A stretch of 64,000 nucleotides of DNA from CAVPNY01 sp963706905 (GTDB lineage: Bacteria > Chloroflexota > Anaerolineae > Anaerolineales > UBA4823). This document shows positions 1 through 8,752 of this stretch, in pieces (the stretch's first letter is position 1; each line of letters begins with the position of its first letter). Below the pieces are notes generated by a model that saw only the letters and a list, made by a program, of their open reading frames with translations, made no database searches and was not told the DNA's origin. The DNA is taken from contig CAVPNY010000018.1 in the NCBI GenBank assembly GCA_963706905.1, positions 1-64,000 on the forward strand. Direction: 5' to 3'. The position numbers and the translations under genes were made by a program.

Positions 1-28
1 GTTCCACTGATCGGTGAAGGATAAAACC

Positions 29-3000
29 ATGAAAAACAGTCCTCTCAAGTGGATCTTGATCGGTGTGGGGGTGATACTTCTGTTGATCTTGGGGATCTGG
101 CTGGTGCGCAGGCTTACCACTCCCCGCCCGGTTGCCGAAGTGACTGCCTCTCCAGGCGTCACTGCAGCGGCTGCGCTGGCTACCCCCGAAGCGCCAACCC
201 CCTTGCCCACCGTGGCCCAGCCTCTTGGACCGATGCGTGTCAAGTACCAGTCTGGGGATCAATATCTGATCGTTGAGTTCCTGGACGAGGACCTGGTGCA
301 CTTCGAGCTTTCTGCCTTCGGTCCGGGTGGTGACGTCGACCAGCCTATCTATACTACCCCGATGATTGCCAGGACCGATTATCCTGGCCCGCTGATCTTC
401 ACAGATGATGGTCAGGGAACCCTTGAAACGGGCGAGATCAAAGTCCAGGTGGATGCGGACAACCTGTGCGTCACGGTCACAGATAAGAGTAAGGATCCAG
501 ACCTGATTCTCACCACAGCCTGTCCCTGGAATTTGGAAAAGGATTTCAAAGGCCTCACCCTGACGCCGGAGAGCTTTACGCATGCTTACGGCCTGGGCGA
601 GATCTTCATCGAGCCCGGCCTTGCAGACGGGGATTGGATCGGACGCAGCCGGTTTCCCGGCGATTATGGCAATGTCCAAGAGCCGTTCAACAACGGCAAC
701 GTCGGCAATGATCAGTTTCCTATCCTGTACCTGGCCGGGGAGGAATTGGATTCCTATGCCCTGTTCCTGGACAGTCCCTATAAGCAGTTCTGGACCTTCG
801 AAGATGAGCCCTGGAAAGCTACCATGCAGGGTAAGTGGGTGCGTTTCTTTGTCCTGACCGGGAAGGACCTCCAGGACCTGCGCCAGGACTTCATGGAGCT
901 GGTTGGAAAGCCGCTTGTGCCTCCCAAACAGGCATTCGGCATGTGGGTCTCCGAATACGGCTATGACAACTGGGCCGAGCTGGAGGATAAGCTGCGCACG
1001 CTGCGCGAAAACCACTTCCCGGTAGATGGCTTCGTGCTTGATCTGCAATGGTACGGCGGGATTCAAGAGAAATCCGACGACACTCACATGGGCTCGCTCA
1101 CCTGGGATGAGCAGAACTTCCCCGATCCTGAAGGAAAGATCGCCGCGCTGCGCGACGAGCAAGGCGTCGGCATCATCGCTATTGAGCAGCCCTATATTGG
1201 CAAGAATCTGCCTGTCTACTCTGATCTGCAGGACAAGGGCTATCTGGTCCGGGATGGCTGCCCAGATTGCGATCCGGTCTACCTGACCGAGAATCCCTGG
1301 TGGGGGATGGGCGGCATGCTCGATTTCTCCAACTCGGAAGGGACAGCTTACTGGCATGACACCAAGCGCCAGCCCTTGATCGATGCTGGGGTGATCGGAC
1401 ACTGGACCGACCTGGGCGAGCCAGAGCTGTACAACCCGGATGGCTGGTATTGGGGCATCCCGGGTGATTATGAGGAGCTGCACGCCCACCCCGATGTGCA
1501 TAACCTGTATAACCTGCTGTGGAGCCAGAGCATTTATGATGGCTACCAGCGCAATGAAGTTGAACAACGCCCATTTATTCTCTCCCGCTCTGGCACGGCC
1601 GGCATCCAGCGCTACGGCGCGGCGCTTTGGTCAGGGGATATCAGCGGCCTGCTCTCCAGCCTGGCGGCGCATTTCAATGTGCAGATGCACATGTCCATGT
1701 CCGGGGTCGATTTTTACGGAGCGGATATCGGCGGCTTCTTCCGCCAGGGTGAAGACCCAATCCAGATGTACACCCAGTGGTTTGCCAACGGCATGGCATT
1801 TGACGTGCCGGCGCGGGTGCATACCTTCAATCTGTGCAACTGCCAGGAGACCGCTCCGGACCGCATCGGTGATGCGGGGAGCAACCTGCGCAATTTACGC
1901 CAGCGCTACGAGCTGACCCCCTACCTGTACTCACTGGCGCATTTGGCTTATTTGAACGGGGAGCCGGTCGTCCCACCGCTGGTCTATTATTATCAGGCAG
2001 ATCCGAACGTGCGTGAGATGGGTAGCCAGAAAATGATCGGCCGCGACCTGCTGGTAGCGGCCATCGCCAGCCCGGACATTACTGAAAGCAAGGTCTACCT
2101 GCCTGCCGGGACCTGGGTGGATTACCACACCGGCGAGTGGATCGAGAGCCAGGGCGAGTGGATCGGGCCGGTCGCGCTCTACCCGGACGGCTATTTTACC
2201 CTGCCTATGTACGCCCGTGCCGGCGCGATCATTCCCCAGATGTATGTTGATGATCAGACGATGAATGTTTTGGGGCAGCGCCTGGACGGCAGCCAGCGCG
2301 ATGAGCTTGTCCTGCGCGTGTTTGCGGGTGTACAGCCCACAGAGTTCACCCTGTACGAGGATGATGGCCGAACGATCGCTTACCAGGACGGGCAGGTGCG
2401 CCAGACCGTGATTGCTCAACATCCGGATGATGACAAAATGGAAGTGGTCATAACTGAGTCGGAAGGCTCCTATGATGGTGCGCCTGATGAGCGGGACAAC
2501 GTGGTGAAACTGCAGGTCAATGGGCTGATGGCCGGGAAGGTCCTGTTAAATAGCGAAGAGCTTCCCGAATTCGAAACCCAAGCCGAGCTGGATGGAGCAC
2601 CATCTGGTTGGTTCAACGCTGGAGGTGGGTTGATTATCGCCAGATCAGGTGTTCTGCCGGTTTCCCTTGCTAAGACCTTCCAATTTGAGCTGGTCGAGGC
2701 GGTTGCCAGCGAATCCAGCGGGCAGCCTCTGGAACCACTGGCGGCCTATTGGCCCACGGAAGGCTGGCAGAAGGCTGTGCCGGAGCAAGTTGGCATGGAC
2801 TCGACGCAGCTGGTCAAAGCGCTGGATTTTCTTCAGCGGCGCGGACTGAATCTGCAGCATTTTACCTTGATCCGCAATGGATATCTGACCTTAGACGCGC
2901 CTTTTTACAGCACCACCGGCGATGCGCCCTACGAGCGAGATGCAGTCGCGCGCAGCTTCCTCTCCACCCTGGTGGGAATTGCTATTGACCAGGGCTATAT

Positions 3001-4216
3001 CGAGAGCCTTGACCAGCCGGTGCTGGATTTCTTTCCAGAGCGGGAGATTCAGAATCTGGATGAGCAGAAGAAAGCCATCACAGTTGGGCACCTGCTGACT
3101 ATGACCGCTGGTCTACCGTGTAAAACCGATCCGGAGGGCAGCCTGACATATGCGTGGGAGCAGGAGCAAGATTGGGTGCAGTCTATCCTGGATCAGCCGG
3201 TGCTCCAGGCGCCGGGGACAAAGTGGGAGTATTGCCCACCGTTAATGCATCTGGTTTCGGCAATCATCCAGAAAAGCACCGGGATGAGCGCACTTCAGTA
3301 TGCACAGGAGAATCTATTTACCTCGCTGGGCATTGGCGAAGTTACCTGGGAGACTGATCCACGCGGGGTGAATATTGGCTGGAGAGGCCTGCGCATGGAC
3401 CCGGCGGATGTGGCCAAATTGGGCTGGCTGTACCTGAATAATGGCAAGTGGGAGGACCAGCAGGTGATCCCGGCTGAATGGGTCAGCGCCTCCACAACGT
3501 CGCAGGTCGAAGGTCAGCAGTTTGGATACCAATGGTTCCTTGACCCGGCTGGTTATTTGAACTGGGATTTCCCCGGACAGTGGCTGATTGTGATCCCCGA
3601 ACAGAATGTGGTTGCAGTATTGAGCGGCAGCATTCCAGAAAGCGAAAGCTGGAACATACGCATCCTGCTACAATCCCTGGTATTTCCTGCCATCCAATCC
3701 GATACCACGCTGCCAGCCAATCCTGAAGGGGCTGCGCTGCTGGATGAAAAGGTAGCCGAGCTTGGGCAAGGACCCGAGCCGCAGCCGGTACCGCCCTTGC
3801 CGGAGACCGCCGGGCGCATATCTGGCAGGCAGGTTACCTTGGAGGAGAGCGAGATAGGATGGAAGAGCCTCAAACTGGATTTTCCCGCCGGGTCGGAAGC
3901 CAAACTGTCTGTAGATGATGGTGTCCAGGCTTTCACACTGCCGGTTGGGTTAGACAACATTCCTCGAGCGATCCCATATGGCCAGCCTGAGATTGGGAAT
4001 GGGATTATCGTTGCCAGCCGGGGGAGCTGGGTTGAGCCGGCTGTATTTTCTATCACCCTCGATCAAGAGAACGTCTTTGCTCAAATCTCGATAACTATCA
4101 CGATTACCTTTGACGAAGATGCGGTGAGTGTGTTGGTCGATGTGCCAGGGGAAGGGACGTTGGAGATGCAAGGGGTTTTAGAGCCCAAGCCGGTTCCGAA
4201 GCCATCATCTTCTTGA
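29..4216 (+). CDS. Membrane-anchored GH31 alpha-glycosidase fused to a degenerate serine-hydrolase (class C beta-lactamase-like) domain
   Basis: The protein is about 1395 aa. A single N-terminal membrane helix (around residues 8-28) and a Pro/Thr/Ala-rich spacer place the enzyme outside the membrane. Residues around 75-890 form a GH31 glycosidase. WTDLGEPE carries the expected catalytic nucleophile Asp and GADIGGFF the region of the acid/base Asp; RSGTAGIQRYGA is also typical of GH31. From about residue 910 a PF00144-like domain follows (VGIAIDQG, DPADVAKLGWLYLNNG). Its SxxK active site reads AVAR at 2942-2953, the YxN motif reads YCP, and the usual third motif is absent, so this half should be catalytically dead. 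Known family chemistry: hydrolysis of alpha-glucosidic or alpha-xylosidic bonds; the substrate here is not predictable. ATG at 29 is chosen because GAAGG lies 8 nt upstream; an in-frame GTG at 14 is the alternative. Confidence 0.9.
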   Translation: MKNSPLKWILIGVGVILLLILGIWLVRRLTTPRPVAEVTASPGVTAAAALATPEAPTPLPTVAQPLGPMRVKYQSGDQYLIVEFLDEDLVHFELSAFGPGGDVDQPIYTTPMIARTDYPGPLIFTDDGQGTLETGEIKVQVDADNLCVTVTDKSKDPDLILTTACPWNLEKDFKGLTLTPESFTHAYGLGEIFIEPGLADGDWIGRSRFPGDYGNVQEPFNNGNVGNDQFPILYLAGEELDSYALFLDSPYKQFWTFEDEPWKATMQGKWVRFFVLTGKDLQDLRQDFMELVGKPLVPPKQAFGMWVSEYGYDNWAELEDKLRTLRENHFPVDGFVLDLQWYGGIQEKSDDTHMGSLTWDEQNFPDPEGKIAALRDEQGVGIIAIEQPYIGKNLPVYSDLQDKGYLVRDGCPDCDPVYLTENPWWGMGGMLDFSNSEGTAYWHDTKRQPLIDAGVIGHWTDLGEPELYNPDGWYWGIPGDYEELHAHPDVHNLYNLLWSQSIYDGYQRNEVEQRPFILSRSGTAGIQRYGAALWSGDISGLLSSLAAHFNVQMHMSMSGVDFYGADIGGFFRQGEDPIQMYTQWFANGMAFDVPARVHTFNLCNCQETAPDRIGDAGSNLRNLRQRYELTPYLYSLAHLAYLNGEPVVPPLVYYYQADPNVREMGSQKMIGRDLLVAAIASPDITESKVYLPAGTWVDYHTGEWIESQGEWIGPVALYPDGYFTLPMYARAGAIIPQMYVDDQTMNVLGQRLDGSQRDELVLRVFAGVQPTEFTLYEDDGRTIAYQDGQVRQTVIAQHPDDDKMEVVITESEGSYDGAPDERDNVVKLQVNGLMAGKVLLNSEELPEFETQAELDGAPSGWFNAGGGLIIARSGVLPVSLAKTFQFELVEAVASESSGQPLEPLAAYWPTEGWQKAVPEQVGMDSTQLVKALDFLQRRGLNLQHFTLIRNGYLTLDAPFYSTTGDAPYERDAVARSFLSTLVGIAIDQGYIESLDQPVLDFFPEREIQNLDEQKKAITVGHLLTMTAGLPCKTDPEGSLTYAWEQEQDWVQSILDQPVLQAPGTKWEYCPPLMHLVSAIIQKSTGMSALQYAQENLFTSLGIGEVTWETDPRGVNIGWRGLRMDPADVAKLGWLYLNNGKWEDQQVIPAEWVSASTTSQVEGQQFGYQWFLDPAGYLNWDFPGQWLIVIPEQNVVAVLSGSIPESESWNIRILLQSLVFPAIQSDTTLPANPEGAALLDEKVAELGQGPEPQPVPPLPETAGRISGRQVTLEESEIGWKSLKLDFPAGSEAKLSVDDGVQAFTLPVGLDNIPRAIPYGQPEIGNGIIVASRGSWVEPAVFSITLDQENVFAQISITITITFDEDAVSVLVDVPGEGTLEMQGVLEPKPVPKPSSS

Positions 4217-4292
4217 AGCTGTCCCTGACCGGCGTGTTCCGATCAAGGCGGGAGGAATATGAATTGTTGCTGCATTGATAGAAACACCACAT

Positions 4293-4332
4293 AAAAGAGT
4301 GGTGGGCGATTCAACGTCCACCACTCTTTTTT
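4293..4332. terminator. Bidirectional intrinsic terminator between convergent genes
   Basis: A perfect 13-bp stem (4293-4305 with 4318-4330) encloses a 12-nt loop and is followed by a T run on the + strand and T-rich sequence on the - strand. It sits between the converging GH31 and lactate dehydrogenase genes. Confidence 0.85.
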
Positions 4333-4391
4333 ATCTTCTGCAATCAGGGACTTACTGGGATGGGATTAAAAGAATCGCGGCTCCCTGGATT

Positions 4392-5331
4392 TTATGGAAG
4401 TTGATCGATATAGCCGCGAATCAGCTCCGCGCTATGTTGCAGGCCGGCCTGTTCCTCGGCGTTCAGATTGGGGTACAGCGTGTCCAGGATCTCCTTGCCC
4501 GCCGAGCAGGCGGGGCAGCGAGACGGTCACATCTGTTACCCCGGCGACCAGATGATCAGGCGTGCACACAGTTAAGATCGAGCGCTGATCGCGCAGGATC
4601 ACTTCTACCAGGCGCGCCACCGCGCTGCCGATGCCGTAGTAGGTTGCTCCTTTGCCCTGGATGATGTGGTAAGCGGCATTGCGCACCTGATCATCGATCA
4701 GTATTCGATCGCTGTCACATATCTCCAGATTATGGCGGCCGCAGTAATCGTCCAGCGAGATGCCGCCCACATTGACCAGCGACCAGGCCAGCACCTCCGA
4801 ATCGCCATGCTCGCCGAGCACATAGGCATGGATATGCTGCGCATCGATGCCCAGTTTCTGGCCGAGCAGCGCCCGGAAGCGGGCGGTGTCCAGGGTAGTC
4901 CCGCTGCCGATGACCCGGCTGGAAGGCATGTTGAATGGGAGGGCGTAGCGCGCCGCCAGGTGGGTCATCACATCTACTGGATTGGTGGCAACCAGCAAAA
5001 TCGCCTGTGGCGCGTTTTCCAAAATCTGAGGCACAATCTGCTGAAAGACCTGCGCATTGCGCCCCAGCAGCTCCAGGCGCGACTCCCCGGGACGTTGGTT
5101 AGCCCCGGCGGTGATCACCACTACCTGGCAGTTTGCCAGGTCAGCATAATCGCCATCGCTGATATTCAGCGGGTGGGCGAACGGCACAGCATGCAGGATG
5201 TCATCCGCCTCAGCGCCGGCGCGCTGGCGGTTTAAATCAACCAGCACGATTTCACGACCGACGCCGCGCATCACCATTGCATAAGCACAGGTTGCACCGA
5301 CCAATCCACTTCCGACGATTCCGATTTTCAT
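4392..5331 (-). CDS. ldh: L-lactate dehydrogenase (frameshifted near its 3' end)
   Basis: NAD-dependent interconversion of pyruvate and L-lactate in the cytoplasm. Visible features are the N-terminal Rossmann motif GSGLVGATCAYA, the substrate loop GANQRPGESR with Gln at the position that favours lactate over malate (Arg in MDH), the SGTTLDTARFR segment and catalytic GEHGDSE. The open frame as read stops at 4432. After GG(Q) the expected tail (ILDTLYPNLNAEEQAGLQ...) continues in the neighbouring frame to a TAA at 4392-4394. Removing one G from the GGG run at 4498-4500 restores a normal ~312-aa enzyme. The start codon immediately follows the TAA of the upstream peroxiredoxin gene, so the two are one transcription unit. 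The frameshift may be a sequencing error. Confidence 0.88.
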
Positions 5332-6054
5332 TTATTTTTCCATATTTGGCTGCCAGACTTCCCATACCCGTCCGACCAGGCCTGGGCCAGGGCTCAGGGT
5401 CATTTGACCAGGTTCCCAACCAGCGGGGGTAGCCTCGGCGCCCTTGGTGGCGCGCACATGCTGGAATGCCTGAATCTGGCGAATGCTCTCCGCGAAGCGC
5501 CGCCCAACAGGCGGGGTGAGCACTTCCATCGCCTGGATCACGCCATCCGGGTCGATGATAAAGCGCCCGCGCAGCTCGACGCCTAAATTCTCGTTGTAAA
5601 CCCCGTACACCTTGCCTACGTTCCCGGCTGAGTCTGACACCATATGGAAGGGCACACCGCCCTTGACCATCTTGGACAATTCGTGGTCGTTCCACATCTT
5701 GTGGACGTAAACGCTGTCAACGCTCACGGAGAGAACTTCCACGCCCAGCGCCTGCAGCTCTGCGTATTTGTCGGCGACCGCCGACACTTCAGTCGCTCAG
5801 ACGAAGGTGAAATCGCCTGGATAGAAGCACAGCAAGACCCACTTGCCCAGGTAGTCAGATAGTTTGATGGAGGTGAACTGTCCCTTGTAATATGCTGGGG
5901 CCTGAAAATCAGGGGCTTTATCGCCCACACGTGCGAACATTTTTATCTCCTTGGGGGTGGTGTCTTGAGGGCCTGGTTCGGGTTTTCCATTGGTGGGGGT
6001 TTGGCCTAGCACTGCGCCGGTAGGCCGCGCGCACCCCGTTGCGGACTCTGCCAT
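5332..6054 (-). CDS. Selenocysteine-containing peroxiredoxin (UGA read as Sec)
   Basis: AhpC/TSA-family peroxidase that reduces peroxides with a thiol or selenol. The frame is continuous from 6054 to 5332 except for one TGA at 5797-5799, exactly where the peroxidatic Cys belongs: PGDFTFV-U-ATEVSAV. Flanking sequence is normal peroxiredoxin on both sides (GDKAPDFQAPAYYKG before; GVEVLSVSVDS, RGRFIIDPDGVIQ after). A SECIS-like hairpin follows the UGA. I recognise FTFV-U-ATE as the signature of known Sec-peroxiredoxins. The C-terminal resolving position, often a CPAGW-type motif, reads TPAGW, so no resolving Cys remains there. The remaining Cys are in GCARP (residue 8) and LLCFYPGD. Two starts are possible: ATG 6054 with AAGGAGG (240 aa, Sec86) and ATG 5940 with AAGGAGA (202 aa, Sec48). 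Gene callers would split it into two fragments. Confidence 0.88.
5769..5799 (-). promoter_or_regulatory. Bacterial SECIS-like stem-loop after the UGA codon
   Basis: Reading the - strand, UGA (5799-5797) is followed by 10 nt and then a perfect 7-bp stem (5786-5780 with 5775-5769) capped by the tetraloop GGUC. The loop G lies 17 nt after UGA, within the spacing known for bacterial SECIS elements. The GGUC loop matches the GU-containing apical loop that SelB recognises in E. coli fdhF. The element lies inside the coding sequence, as bacterial SECIS elements do. Confidence 0.82.
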
Positions 6055-6099
6055 AGTGGACCTCCTTGTCCTTTTCTAGCATCCCTTTTGTTAATTTAA

Positions 6100-6193
6100 T
6101 AGGACTTATGCAGTTGGTGGGTTTATGGGGGTGTTTTGGCGGACCACGCCCGCCAAAACACCCCTACTTCTCCCTAGAACTGCGTAACTTCTA
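6100..6193. repeat. MITE copy 1 (94 bp), ends matching the adjacent IS
   Basis: The imperfect terminal inverted repeats (TAGGACTTATGCAGTT and the complement of AACTGCGTAACTTCTA) match the ends of the neighbouring IS. Inside is a perfect 14-bp hairpin (6128-6141 with 6151-6164) containing GTGTTTTGGCG. A second copy is at 17456-17547. It abuts the IS left end and lies about 46 bp upstream of the selenoprotein start, so it probably separates that operon from its ancestral promoter or supplies a new one. Confidence 0.85.
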
Positions 6194-7237
6194 TAGGACT
6201 TACGCAGTTGAACCGAGAGTGATAGTCGGATGAGCCAAATACAAACGCATGGCAGAGCGGATAATACCCGTCTTGGCATCAAACCAGGAGATGCCTGTGC
6301 GAAGCCGATGAACTTCAAGGCGAACAAACGCCCGGATAGCCAGACCGATATGGTTACGCTGCGAGACTTCGAGCCGGTATTGGCCCCGTTCAACACCCGT
6401 GAACTGTTTGAGGCCACGATGATAGACCTCAATCTGCCAGGCATCCAGTGCATGGAAGGCAGCTTGCTCAATGGTCATGTCCAGGCGGCTGGTTGCCCAA
6501 TATTCCGCGTCGCCGTTTGTGCCGACCGTCCGAAAAACCTTGACCCAGCCATACCCTTTGAGGTGAACCAAGCATCCTTGAACTGGAATGAAGATCTCAC
6601 TGATCGCACGGTTGCCGCTGCGGTCGATACTGACTTCCCGGTTGCTTTTGAGCTGTGTCAGCCAGTGCCAGTTCAAGCTGCGCAGCAGTTTGAGATTGGG
6701 CAGTCCACTATACCAACTGTCAAACACCACCAGCTTCGGCTCAAATCCGCGCTGCTTGGCCTGTTCGATCATATGCTGAAAGTGGTCATTCTTGCTCAAA
6801 CCATCCTCGGCCTTGTTGTAAAGTCGAAAATCACACGGCAGGCGGCACTCACGATCGGTCCAGACCAGCGAGATCAAGTTGATGCCCTGCACTACGGCAT
6901 GATGCTTACCGGACCAGTGCCGACTGACCAGCGCCATCTGCGATGCATACGGTTTGTCCAGGGTGCTGTCGTCGATGATCAGCACACCTTGAGCCCGTAT
7001 CACCAACGGCTTCACTTCTTGCCACAGCGCCTGACTATCCGGTGGCAATCGCTTCAACAGGCGCGTATAGGCGTCATGCGCTGGTGTTTGCTCTTCTGTC
7101 GGATGGGTTTGCGATGCTTCAACGCTGCTGAACACTTGTTGGGCCGCAATCAGAAAGTTGATGTAATCCATTTCATCGCATTTGGGCGGGTTCATGCTCC
7201 AAGTTTAGCATGCTCCCTCTCAACTGCGTAACTCCTA
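6194..7237. mobile_element. Insertion sequence, about 1044 bp, DDE transposase (IS701/IS4-like)
   Basis: The ends are near-perfect inverted repeats: TAGGACTTACGCAGTTG on the left and the complement of CAACTGCGTAACTCCTA on the right (one mismatch in 17). One full-length transposase gene fills the element and its TAA stop lies within the left repeat. A clear target duplication was not found, possibly because the element abuts a MITE. Family assignment is inferred from the transposase only. Confidence 0.85.
6200..7195 (-). CDS. DDE transposase of the IS
   Basis: A 331-aa transposase, apparently intact. The catalytic triad can be placed at DDSTLDKPYA (first Asp), VVFDSWYSGLPNLKLL (second Asp) and WQIEVYHRGLKQFTGVERGQ (Glu), a pattern shared by IS701/IS4-group RNase-H-fold transposases. 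It is the likely source of mobility for the two MITE copies, which carry the same terminal repeats. A similar-length open frame on the opposite strand is a shadow. Confidence 0.88.
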   Translation of the reverse strand: MNPPKCDEMDYINFLIAAQQVFSSVEASQTHPTEEQTPAHDAYTRLLKRLPPDSQALWQEVKPLVIRAQGVLIIDDSTLDKPYASQMALVSRHWSGKHHAVVQGINLISLVWTDRECRLPCDFRLYNKAEDGLSKNDHFQHMIEQAKQRGFEPKLVVFDSWYSGLPNLKLLRSLNWHWLTQLKSNREVSIDRSGNRAISEIFIPVQGCLVHLKGYGWVKVFRTVGTNGDAEYWATSRLDMTIEQAAFHALDAWQIEVYHRGLKQFTGVERGQYRLEVSQRNHIGLAIRAFVRLEVHRLRTGISWFDAKTGIIRSAMRLYLAHPTITLGSTA

Positions 7238-7239
7238 TT

Positions 7240-7280
7240 GATTTAAATCACCTGCCCGAATGCGTGAAGCATTCGGGCAG
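7240..7280 (-). terminator. Terminator of the glycine cleavage operon
   Basis: A perfect 12-bp stem (7252-7263 with 7269-7280) with a 5-nt loop lies 5 nt beyond the gcvPB stop codon. It is followed on the - strand by moderately T-rich sequence, then the IS end. Confidence 0.7.
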
Positions 7281-7285
7281 TGTCG

Positions 7286-8752
7286 CTAATCCTTCGAATA
7301 TTCTGGCACGCAGCACAGTACCAGTTCCTTAGCGGCTTTGACTTCATCCAGCCGCCCGAAGGGGGTATTGTGTGGCGCTGTTTTGAGTACATCTGGATCA
7401 GAGTGCGCCTCTTCAGCGATCTTAAGCATCGCCTCAGCGAACGCATCCAGGTTCTCCTTGCTCTCCGTCTCGGTGGGCTCGATCATCAACGCCTCGTGGA
7501 CGATCAGCGGGAAATAGTTCGTCGGCGGGTGGAAATTGTAGTCCATCAGCCGTTTGGCGATATCCAGGGCGTGCACATCTGGCGCCTCCGCCCAGCGTCC
7601 CTCCAGGACAAACTCATGCATACATATCCGGTCATAAGGCACATGGTAAGCGCCGCGCAGTTTCGCCAGCAGGTAGTTAGCGTTCAATACTGCGTGTTCG
7701 GAGATGCCGCGCAATCCCTCAGGGCCGTGCATGCTCATGTAGGTATAGGCACGCACAAACATGCCAAAATGCCCGTTGAAGGCCTTGACCCGCCCGATAC
7801 TTTGCGCCGGGTGGAGGTAGCCATACAAGGGAGCGGTCTCCTCGTCGCCTTCTTCCAGGATGCCCACTAGCGGGTCTGGTAGGAAATCGACCAGGTGAGT
7901 AGCTACCCCCACCGGGCCAGACCCAGGACCGCCGCCGCCGTGTGGAGTGGAGAAAGTCTTGTGCAGGTTATAGTGCAGCACATCAATTCCCAGGTCTCCG
8001 GGACGAACAATACCCAGCAGGGCGTTCATGTTGGCGCCGTCACCGTAAACCAACCCTCCTGCCTGGTGTACCAGGCGGATCACCTCCAGGACATTTTCGT
8101 CGAACATTCCCAGGGTATTGGGGTTGGTCAGCATCAGCCCAGCCAGGCTGTCGTTCAGGTGGGGTTTCAAAGCTTCCAGGTCAACGTTGCCGCGCTCATC
8201 TGAGCACAGCTCAATCACGTTCATCCCACTCATCGCAGAAGTAGCTGGATTGGTGCCGTGGGCCGAGTTTGGGATCAGGATGTTGGTGCGTTTCGTATCG
8301 CCGCGTGACTGGTGGTAGGCGCGGATGATCAGCACGCCGGTCATCTCGCCATGTGCGCCAGCCGCAGGCTGCAAGCTGACTCCGGCAAAACCGCCGATCT
8401 CCTTCAGCCATTCTTGCAGATTGAACATGATCGCCAGGGCGCCTTGGACAGTTTCGATGGGTTGTAGTGGGTGAAGGGCGGCGAAACCAGGCAGGCGTGC
8501 AGCATCCTCGTTGATCCTGGGGTTGTACTTCATCGTGCAGGAGCCCAATGGGTACATGCCCAGATCAATGGCATAGTTGAGTTGGGAAAGCCGTGTGAAA
8601 TATCGCACCACATCCACCTCTGCCATCTCAGGCAGGGGCAGATTCTTTCGCATTAATTGCTCGGGCAGTGGTGTCCTTGGTACATCTGGCTCGGGATAGC
8701 GTACCCCGACGCGCCCCGGAGAGGAGCGATCACACATCAAACGCTCAGTCAT
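7286..8752 (-). CDS. gcvPB: Glycine dehydrogenase (decarboxylating) subunit 2, P-protein
   Basis: C-terminal half of the pyridoxal-phosphate P-protein. With GcvPA it decarboxylates glycine and passes the aminomethyl group to lipoylated GcvH. Typical segments are YPLGSCTMKYNPRI near the N-terminus, PNSAHGTNPA, and NLHKTFSTPHGGGGPGSGP, which carries the PLP-binding Lys. Length (488 aa) is normal for the split form. ATG 8752 is chosen because it overlaps the gcvPA stop by 8 nt (ATGACTGA), implying translational coupling; the longer open frame upstream has no such support. Last gene of the riboswitch-controlled operon. gcvT is not in the window. Confidence 0.96.
   Translation of the reverse strand: MTERLMCDRSSPGRVGVRYPEPDVPRTPLPEQLMRKNLPLPEMAEVDVVRYFTRLSQLNYAIDLGMYPLGSCTMKYNPRINEDAARLPGFAALHPLQPIETVQGALAIMFNLQEWLKEIGGFAGVSLQPAAGAHGEMTGVLIIRAYHQSRGDTKRTNILIPNSAHGTNPATSAMSGMNVIELCSDERGNVDLEALKPHLNDSLAGLMLTNPNTLGMFDENVLEVIRLVHQAGGLVYGDGANMNALLGIVRPGDLGIDVLHYNLHKTFSTPHGGGGPGSGPVGVATHLVDFLPDPLVGILEEGDEETAPLYGYLHPAQSIGRVKAFNGHFGMFVRAYTYMSMHGPEGLRGISEHAVLNANYLLAKLRGAYHVPYDRICMHEFVLEGRWAEAPDVHALDIAKRLMDYNFHPPTNYFPLIVHEALMIEPTETESKENLDAFAEAMLKIAEEAHSDPDVLKTAPHNTPFGRLDEVKAAKELVLCCVPEYSKD

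Noticed and set aside
6230..7231. 333-aa ORF antisense to the IS transposase
   Set aside because: Mirror frame of the DDE transposase; no motif, no ribosome-binding site.
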